23,168 nt of DNA from NCBI GenBank assembly GCA_023433615.1, contig JAEZCJ010000153.1, positions 1-23,168 on the forward strand. Reading direction: 5' to 3'. The DNA is from Bacillota bacterium (GTDB lineage: Bacteria > Bacillota > Bacilli > Paenibacillales > Paenibacillaceae). A program made the translations under genes and the position numbers. Positions 15,467-20,790 of this stretch are shown here, piece after piece (position 1 is the stretch's first letter; each line of letters begins with the position of its first letter). The notes beneath the pieces were generated by a model. The model ran no database searches. It was given only the letters and a program-made list of their open reading frames with translations, and was not told the origin of the DNA.

Positions 15467-17590
15467 CTATTGCGATGGTGCAGCCGCCTTGGATTTGTCC
15501 TTCTCGAAGAACAGGATGATCGCCGGCAGCAGCATGCCGCGCACCAGGAAGGTATCCATTAGAATGCCGATGGCGACGATGAATCCGAAGACGAACAAGT
15601 CCGCGATCGGCATCGTCATCAATGCCGCGAAGGTGGCCGCCAAGATCAGGCCGGCCGACGAGATCACGCCGCCCGTATTGCGAATCGCGATTTCCAGCGC
15701 TTCCTTCACGCGATGCGTCTTGCGTTCTTCCAAGAAACGCGAGATCAGAATGATGTTATAGTCGATTCCAAGCGCCACCAGGAAGATGAACGCGTAGACC
15801 GGTACGCGCGTGCTTATCGCATCGTAGCCGAACAATACGTCGATCAAGAAGATGCCCAGCCCCAATGCCGCCACGAAGGAGATGAGGATCGTCGCCATCA
15901 TGTAGGCCGACATCTTGAACGATCTCGTCATGACGAGCAGCAGCGCCAGAATCAGTACCGTCTCGAGAATGACGATCAGCCAGATATCGCTATTGTTGAC
16001 CGCGCGCTCATCCGCCAGCTTCGGCGTTACGCCGCCGAAATGGATTTCCCCCGCTATGTCTTGTGCCGCCAGCATGCCGTCGCCGTTATCCCGCAGCGCA
16101 TTGAGCCAGTCGATCGCCTCGACGGAATAGGGGTTATAATCAGGCGTCAACGATAGTTTGATGGCCTTCGCGTCTTCCGATACGTCAACCAATCGGACCG
16201 ATGCTACAGCATCTTGATCCGCTAACGAGCTGCTGAAGCCTTCGATCTGCTGCTCGGTTAACGCTTGCTCGCTAACCACCAGCACCGATGTCGGAGCCAG
16301 TTCCCCTTTATCGTACTTACTCTCTACGATTTCATACCCTTCGCGCGAAGGCAAGTCCTTCGGGAAAGATTTTACCATATCGAACTCATAGTTCAGACTG
16401 AATACATTCAACGCGCCTGCAATCATTAAAATCCCGACGACTCCGCCGGCCAAGCCGGGCTTATTGACGACGAACCGCGCGACCGGTCCCCAGAAGCCAT
16501 GATTCTCTTCCTTCGTGACGCCGAACTTCGGCACCTTCGGCCAGAAGGACTTGCGCCCGAATAAGGTGAACAACGCCGGAATTAACGTAACCGATGCCAG
16601 CATAATGATCAGCATCGTCGTGCCGAAGATCGGCGCGAAATTCTGGTAGTCGCGGAAGCTCGCGTAGAAGAGTACCAGCATCGCCGCAAATACCGTGCCG
16701 CCCGCAAGAAATACCGGCTCTCCGGTTGCCCGCATCGCATGCTTCATCGCTTCGAATTTGCTCTCGTGGCGATTAAGTTCTTCGCGGAAGCGGGAGAATA
16801 CGAACAAGGAGTAATCGATGACGGCCGCGAACAGCAGGATGCTCATGATCGAAGTCGTCGAGTTGTTAATCTCGAGACCGCCTGCTCCCATCAAGGCGAC
16901 CGTCTGATTCACGACTTGGTACACGATGGCAGTCGCGAGCAGCGGAATGAGCGCCAGCAGCGGCGAGCGGTAGATCGCGATAAGCAGCAGCAGGATAATG
17001 CCGATCGTTGACATCAGCAGCACAATATCCGCGCGTTCGAACAGCTTCAACGTATCGCCTGCGATGCCGGCAGGTCCCGTAATGCGGAACGTCATGTCCG
17101 ACAGGCCTTCCGCTGCCTCATTGCCGATCTCCGCGACCGCTTCGACGGCGTCGCCGATCTGGCGGTTGTCGGCTGCCGGGTCCAGCGTCATCGGAATAAT
17201 CATCGTCGATTTATCCGCTGACTTGAAGCCTTCCAGCGCCGGCGCCGGCAAGGTCGCTATGTCAACGACTGCATCGACGCCTTCCACATCCGCGGCTACG
17301 ATCGCGTCGACGATCTTGAGCACGCCGTCGACATCCACTTCGCCGTTCGCGTTATGGAAGACGAGAATGCCCGGCGTTCCCTGATCGTTGGGAAAATATT
17401 GCTCCAGCTTCTCGTTGGCGACGATTGCTTGCGCTTCATCCGGCAGCGATTGAAAATTCGTTACCTTGTAGTCGCCTAGCTTCGGTCCGGCACTTAATCC
17501 AATCATCAGCACAAGCCATACGATCAGCGTAATCCGCATGCCGCGCTTGGTCGTCACCCAATCCGTGATCGGGCGTAATAAACTCTTCAT
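15467..17590 (-). CDS. MMPL/RND-type membrane exporter (YdfJ-like)
   Basis: 707 residues from an ATG at 17590 preceded by AAGGGGAT; an in-frame upstream ATG at 17650 lies inside the promoter region and is rejected. The layout is the MMPL duplication: helix 1 near 18-34, an extracellular domain (about 40-185), helices 2-6 (about 187-345), a second extracellular domain (about 400-530) and helices 8-12 (about 535-695). The proton-relay Asp-Tyr pairs seen in MmpL proteins are present in both halves: AAVIDYSLFVFSRF (D259-Y260) and LGIDYNIILISRF (D610-Y611). It exports lipids or amphipathic compounds using the proton gradient. MMPL-like proteins occur in aryl polyene clusters, but this one belongs to a separate convergent operon, so a link to the polyketide is only a possibility. 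Confidence 0.93.
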   Translation of the reverse strand: MKSLLRPITDWVTTKRGMRITLIVWLVLMIGLSAGPKLGDYKVTNFQSLPDEAQAIVANEKLEQYFPNDQGTPGILVFHNANGEVDVDGVLKIVDAIVAADVEGVDAVVDIATLPAPALEGFKSADKSTMIIPMTLDPAADNRQIGDAVEAVAEIGNEAAEGLSDMTFRITGPAGIAGDTLKLFERADIVLLMSTIGIILLLLIAIYRSPLLALIPLLATAIVYQVVNQTVALMGAGGLEINNSTTSIMSILLFAAVIDYSLFVFSRFREELNRHESKFEAMKHAMRATGEPVFLAGGTVFAAMLVLFYASFRDYQNFAPIFGTTMLIIMLASVTLIPALFTLFGRKSFWPKVPKFGVTKEENHGFWGPVARFVVNKPGLAGGVVGILMIAGALNVFSLNYEFDMVKSFPKDLPSREGYEIVESKYDKGELAPTSVLVVSEQALTEQQIEGFSSSLADQDAVASVRLVDVSEDAKAIKLSLTPDYNPYSVEAIDWLNALRDNGDGMLAAQDIAGEIHFGGVTPKLADERAVNNSDIWLIVILETVLILALLLVMTRSFKMSAYMMATILISFVAALGLGIFLIDVLFGYDAISTRVPVYAFIFLVALGIDYNIILISRFLEERKTHRVKEALEIAIRNTGGVISSAGLILAATFAALMTMPIADLFVFGFIVAIGILMDTFLVRGMLLPAIILFFEKDKSKAAAPSQ

Positions 17591-17653
17591 TGTAATCCCC
17601 TTCCCGTTGTCGTGAAATGTACTGCTCGCTTGCGTTGTGCTTGCTCGCATTAC

Positions 17654-17687
17654 ATGATAAGCCGTCTACATAAACTCAACATAAACT
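17654..17687 (-). promoter_or_regulatory. Promoter with paired 11-bp response-regulator repeats, MMPL operon
   Basis: Two contiguous direct repeats, AGTTTATGTTG (17687-17677) and AGTTTATGTAG (17676-17666), read on the minus strand and differ at one base. TATCAT (17659-17654), a 5-of-6 match to the -10 element, lies just downstream, so the repeats occupy the -35 region where no good consensus -35 is found. An 11-bp repeat period at the -35 is characteristic of activation by OmpR/PhoB-type regulators, and one is encoded in this operon. Confidence 0.6.
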
Positions 17688-17690
17688 TAG

Positions 17691-17860
17691 GATGCTCTCC
17701 GGCATTATTTGCAAACGCATCGCCATCTGTCGAAGCGGCGACAAGGCCGCCTCAGGCTCGTGCGGTTACCGGAATCAGATTCACTTTATGCGGCAATTCA
17801 ATAACGAAACCGAATCGACGCCGACCAAATATAGGAAAAGCGAGAGAGCCTCTTGATTGA
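17691..17860. other. Intergenic DNA without a supported gene
   Basis: Between the MMPL promoter and the terminator of the sigma/anti-sigma operon lie about 170 bp with no convincing gene. A weak hairpin GCGGC-GACAA/G-GCCGC occurs around 17733. On the minus strand a frame across this stretch ends in FVIELPHKVNLIPVTARA and a stop at about 17755, which looks protein-like but has no start or SD and may be a decayed 3' end. Confidence 0.3.
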
Positions 17861-17896
17861 AATGAAAAGAGAATGCCCAACGAAAGGGCATCCTCT
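17861..17896 (-). terminator. Intrinsic terminator after the anti-sigma gene
   Basis: On the minus strand a stem AGGATGCCC / GGGCATTCT with a TTTCGTT loop is followed by CTCTTTTCATTT. It lies about 80 bp past the stop of the DUF4179-type protein and before the MMPL operon promoter, separating the two leftward units. Confidence 0.75.
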
Positions 17897-17974
17897 ACCA
17901 TTGCTTCCTAATGCATGTTTTTGCTGGATCGTCGGTTTTACGCCAAAAAAGACGTTTCATTCAAGGCCGGACTA

Positions 17975-19354
17975 TCATTTGAACTCCGGCAAAGGTATGA
18001 CAAAATTCAAATCTGCGATTTCTATATCATTCATAATTGGCCACAAAACCATTTGGTACTCATCAGGCGACTGGATCGCCGGGTAGGATCTTGTGAATCG
18101 GTATGAATCATCGCCAATACGCCGGGGATTGCCAATCGGTTGAAGACGAGTTCTCGATTCATCGTTAGTCCATATGATCCAGGAATCATATTGTTCATAG
18201 GGCTGTGAGCCCTGCACCTCGTAGTCTATAATGGTTTGATCACTGCCATATTCGATATGATGGATGATGAGGCTTCCTGCTTCCCCTTGCGAATAGATGG
18301 CCGGAAATTTGCTTGGCAGCGTGGCAACTGCAAGCTTGCCTTCGTGTTCTGGAACTCGCTGTACGACTTTAATAACAATCGAGTTCGGTGTTCTTTCCGG
18401 TGGAATATAATCTTTTGTAATCATGTATTTACCTTCCGTCTCGATACCAAGAGTTGCCCCATTCATATCTTGCAATTCAATTCCTCTATCGTCAAATACC
18501 CTAAGCAGCATATTCGAGTAATGACCCAAGCCGCTTTTATTCGATTCCATCTGAATTCTTATTGAAATGGGAGTCAGTGTTACTTTGGAAATGCCTATGT
18601 GCAAATCGTCTTTTTGCTTGGCGATGGCCGGCTCCAAGACTGCGATATTCTCAACACCCTTGACGACTGTTTCAAAGTTCCATTTTCCTTCTATCCTTGC
18701 TTTGCTTCCATCCGCATTGGATTTCGTTACATGCTTTAAATTTATTCCTATTTCAAATTCATGGGGGAGGCTGACTTTTTTCACCGGTGCCGCATGAAAT
18801 ACTGTAGCTGTATAGCCGTTCATCGCTTCTCTTGTAGCCTTATGGATGCTGGTCATCTGGATATGGTCAGTCCAATCCGCCCCGTTGACCGTGATCGATC
18901 CCCGACTAAACAACTGCTCGATCTCAACATCAGAAGGATGTATCAAACCGACAGCCAGGCGAATCCCGTCATACACAACCTGGTCTAATACAATCTCGAT
19001 ATCATGATCGACAGCCTCCAGGTTGACGCTCGCGTTATTATTCACGTGTTCATGCCGTTCCAATCCATAATCACCGGCTGTCCCGAACGCCGATCCGAGA
19101 ATAGGAACACGACTCAAATATTCCGCCATCGTGGGGGATACAAATCCAAGAGATATCCCCCCTACAACGAGGGACATTACAATGGCTGCCGTTATTCCAA
19201 GAAAACCGTTATGCTTTCGATTAACCCTCGGCTTCATAGGATATGAAGCAATAATATCGGATGACATCACCTTATCTTTCACATCAATATGCGGCAATGT
19301 CACGCTTTTAACTGCCATTCGAATATCTTCATCTGGTCGATAAGAATTTTTCAT
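17975..19354 (-). CDS. DUF4179-type membrane protein, putative anti-sigma factor
   Basis: 459 residues from an ATG at 19354, 6 nt after GGAGGTG; a start three codons upstream (19363) would overlap that SD. The N-terminus (about 1-48) is cytoplasmic with several Asp/Lys residues, followed by one transmembrane helix (about 49-72) and a large extracytoplasmic part starting SPTMAEYLSRVPILGSAFG, the pattern of DUF4179 proteins. Repeated beta-rich segments follow (for example VVYDGIRLAVGLIHP, ISIRIQMESN and QTIIDYEVQGS). Proteins of this type in Bacillales are typically encoded after ECF sigma factors and are thought to hold them at the membrane. The gene overlaps the sigma gene by 26 bp, so the pair is co-translated. 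No zinc-binding anti-sigma motif (HxxxCxxC) is visible, so the interaction surface is unknown. Confidence 0.82.
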   Translation of the reverse strand: MKNSYRPDEDIRMAVKSVTLPHIDVKDKVMSSDIIASYPMKPRVNRKHNGFLGITAAIVMSLVVGGISLGFVSPTMAEYLSRVPILGSAFGTAGDYGLERHEHVNNNASVNLEAVDHDIEIVLDQVVYDGIRLAVGLIHPSDVEIEQLFSRGSITVNGADWTDHIQMTSIHKATREAMNGYTATVFHAAPVKKVSLPHEFEIGINLKHVTKSNADGSKARIEGKWNFETVVKGVENIAVLEPAIAKQKDDLHIGISKVTLTPISIRIQMESNKSGLGHYSNMLLRVFDDRGIELQDMNGATLGIETEGKYMITKDYIPPERTPNSIVIKVVQRVPEHEGKLAVATLPSKFPAIYSQGEAGSLIIHHIEYGSDQTIIDYEVQGSQPYEQYDSWIIWTNDESRTRLQPIGNPRRIGDDSYRFTRSYPAIQSPDEYQMVLWPIMNDIEIADLNFVIPLPEFK

Positions 19355-19889
19355 GTGATGCACCTCCCTGCTTACTATTTAGATAAGTCCTCAACGTTTT
19401 GATCGATCTCTCGTAGCTTTTTCTAACTGCTGCCTCTGTCATTTGCAGAGTGTCGGCAATCTCGCAGAAGCTTTTATCCTCCAATGTGCGAAGCAGCAAA
19501 ATCGTTCGAGCCTTCGGCCGTAATCGATCTAGCCCAGCTTGCAGCAATGGATCGTAACTGACTTTCTCCTCTACTGGATTTGTGTAGTCGGGTTGGAATA
19601 GCAGCCTCATTAGCTGGCTGTGTTTTTTTCTTCTTTTTAATTTATTTAGGCACTGGTGGTAGGCAATTTTGTACAGCCAGGCGGAAAATGATGTCCCCTG
19701 ACGGAACTGGGAGAGGTTCTGTAATCCCTTGATAAACACATCCTGTACCGTGTCTTCTGATTCCTGAACGCTGCCAAGCATATGGTAGCAATATTTAAAT
19801 ATGGACTGCTGATATTGCTCAATAACGATTCCGTAGCTGTTCTTGTCACCGCCATCAATCGCTTCAATAATCTCCTCTATTCCATTCAA
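19329..19889 (-). CDS. ECF-family RNA polymerase sigma factor
   Basis: 186 residues with region 2 (about 22-88: QYQQSIFKYCYHMLGSVQ, DTVQDVFIKG, FSAWLYKIAYHQCLNKLKRRKK) and region 4 (about 118-168: LRPKARTILLLRTLEDKSFC, then EIADTLQMTEAAVRKSYERS), without the sigma-3 or C-terminal extension. This is the size and layout of SigV/SigW-like group IV factors. GGAGGG lies about 11 nt before the ATG at 19889. It is the first gene of a two-gene operon with the DUF4179-type protein. The stimulus is not evident; cell-envelope stress is usual for this class. No copy of a sigma-specific promoter in front of other genes of the window could be assigned. Confidence 0.94.
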   Translation of the reverse strand: MNGIEEIIEAIDGGDKNSYGIVIEQYQQSIFKYCYHMLGSVQESEDTVQDVFIKGLQNLSQFRQGTSFSAWLYKIAYHQCLNKLKRRKKHSQLMRLLFQPDYTNPVEEKVSYDPLLQAGLDRLRPKARTILLLRTLEDKSFCEIADTLQMTEAAVRKSYERSIKTLRTYLNSKQGGASHEKFLSTR

Positions 19890-19910
19890 ATAGTGGCCCT
19901 CCTTTCATTG

Positions 19911-19938
19911 GTTATACTGTATAACAAGTGATCATCAA
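19911..19938 (-). promoter_or_regulatory. Predicted promoter of the sigma/anti-sigma operon with palindrome
   Basis: On the minus strand TTGATG (19938-19933) and TATAAC (19916-19911, 5 of 6 to the -10 consensus) are 16 bp apart. The -10 forms one arm of a perfect inverted repeat GTTATA-CAG-TATAAC (19925-19911), which could be an operator. The start codon is only about 22 bp downstream of the -10, so the leader would be short. Confidence 0.4.
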
Positions 19939-19962
19939 TTTTTGCGACATATAAATTTATAG

Positions 19963-19990
19963 GAAGAAAAAAAGAATGCCGGAAGCCGAC
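19963..19990 (-). terminator. Orphan intrinsic terminator facing left
   Basis: Read on the minus strand, GTCGG-CTT-CCGGC (19990-19978) is followed by ATTCTTTTTTTCTTC. It is a good small terminator, yet no supported leftward gene ends at it; the nearest leftward gene upstream stops at 20791. It may mark a decayed gene between about 20000 and 20280 or an unannotated RNA. Confidence 0.55.
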
Positions 19991-20290
19991 ACCCCTTCTA
20001 CCGAACCCTGATCCATGCCTGTGCGTACCCGCATTGGTCACAGCAAGTCCGAACTATGGTCCTTACAGCCTTGCGCGGCCTGAGTAAAGTCTCCTCCGGG
20101 ATACAATTCGGGAAGCACCCGGCATTTCCCTTCCTCCAATCCTATGCCCTGACACCCTACGCCGCATTAGATTCATGCAATTGTATGTATTTTTCTGTAT
20201 ATCTGACCGGTTACTATCACAAACTCTGCAAATTCTCAACAATTCTCACGCCACACAATAATTGGGCGGCGTCAGAACTCCTGAGAAAAC
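19991..20290. other. Intergenic stretch, possible decayed gene
   Basis: No convincing ORF with a start and SD was found. On the minus strand one frame runs through residues reading RVLPELYPGGDF and TQAAQGCKDHSSDLL before a stop near 20040, protein-like but unrecognised. Together with the orphan terminator just downstream this suggests the tail of an eroded gene or mobile element. The plus-strand frame from 20056 has no SD and a biased composition and is not called. Confidence 0.25.
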
Positions 20291-20304
20291 GGAGGTGAAA
20301 AAGC

Positions 20305-20373
20305 TTGATTTTACAAAGACTGGTTTCACAATTATTGAGACTGATTAACAACCAAAAGACAAAAGCGAACTAG
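20305..20373 (+). CDS. Possible 22-residue cationic amphipathic peptide
   Basis: A TTG at 20305 is preceded by GGAGGTG with 7-nt spacing, one of the strongest ribosome binding sites in the window. The frame gives 22 codons and stops at TAG (20371-20373). The peptide begins MILQRLVSQLLRLINN and ends KTKAN. Hydrophobic residues at 2, 3, 6, 7, 10, 11, 13 and 14 would fall on one face of a helix, and Arg5, Arg12, Lys18 and Lys20 give about +4 charge. Small membrane-active peptides, type I toxins or leader peptides have this look, but no family is recognised. A long stem-loop lies about 50 bp downstream. No clear promoter was identified. A chance ORF remains possible. Confidence 0.4.
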   Translation: MILQRLVSQLLRLINNQKTKAN

Positions 20374-20421
20374 AAAATCATAATTTCAGAGAATACCCTC
20401 CAAAACGATTTGCATAATTAT

Positions 20422-20470
20422 AAGAAAGACGGCGCCTTCGGTGTCCGACCGCCGAGCCTCCGTCCTTCTT
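20422..20470. other. Long stem-loop after the small peptide ORF
   Basis: AAGAAAGACGG (20422-20432) pairs with CCGTCCTTCTT (20460-20470) with one mismatch. Inside, CGGCG/CGCCG and TCGG-TGT-CCGA can also pair. It could end the transcript of the small ORF, though no T-tract follows on the plus strand; on the minus strand the sequence after it is AT-rich. Structure is seen, role is inference. Confidence 0.45.
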
Positions 20471-20599
20471 AGCTTCGCATCAGCTCCCTGTTGTTTCCCA
20501 CTACACTGCCAGTCACGACTTCCCGCAAAGCAGTTGCCTGCCATTGCCGTTGTTGGTGTTTAAACGCTCACTCACTTGTTATCTTTCAGCAATAATTAT

Positions 20600-20635
20600 A
20601 TAACGGAGCCCGCAAAACCCGCGTGGCTCCGTTAT
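20600..20635. terminator. Strong bidirectional stem-loop
   Basis: ATAACGGAGCC (20600-20610) and GGCTCCGTTAT (20625-20635) form a perfect 11-bp stem. AT-rich, T-containing sequence follows on both strands (TGTTATTACATTATT on the plus strand, ATAATTATT on the minus). It is likely a second terminator downstream of the SLH protein gene and could also stop rightward transcription from the peptide ORF. Confidence 0.6.
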
Positions 20636-20709
20636 TGTTATTACATTATTAATCCCAGGCAGGCAATAAAAGTACCCTGTGTTTCAGGAAAAGATCCGTT
20701 CCGTACGGT

Positions 20710-20740
20710 AAAGAGTAAAAGCCCATTCTCTCGAATGGAC
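20710..20740 (-). terminator. Intrinsic terminator of the SLH protein gene
   Basis: On the minus strand CCATTC-GAGA-GAATGG (20738-20723) is followed by GCTTTTACTCTTT. It begins about 50 bp after the stop codon at 20791 and is the first good terminator for that gene. Confidence 0.7.
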
Positions 20741-20790
20741 TCTCGCTCTTTGTTCCTGCCCTCCGCCGGTATCGTCTTCAGAAGCTCGAG

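Noticed and set aside
17853..18106. Plus-strand ORFs over the end of the anti-sigma gene.
   Set aside because: They read through the terminator stem and antisense of a supported gene, and have no SD.
20056..20298. 80-codon plus-strand ORF.
   Set aside because: No SD, no recognisable motif and high Cys/Tyr content typical of random AT-rich sequence.
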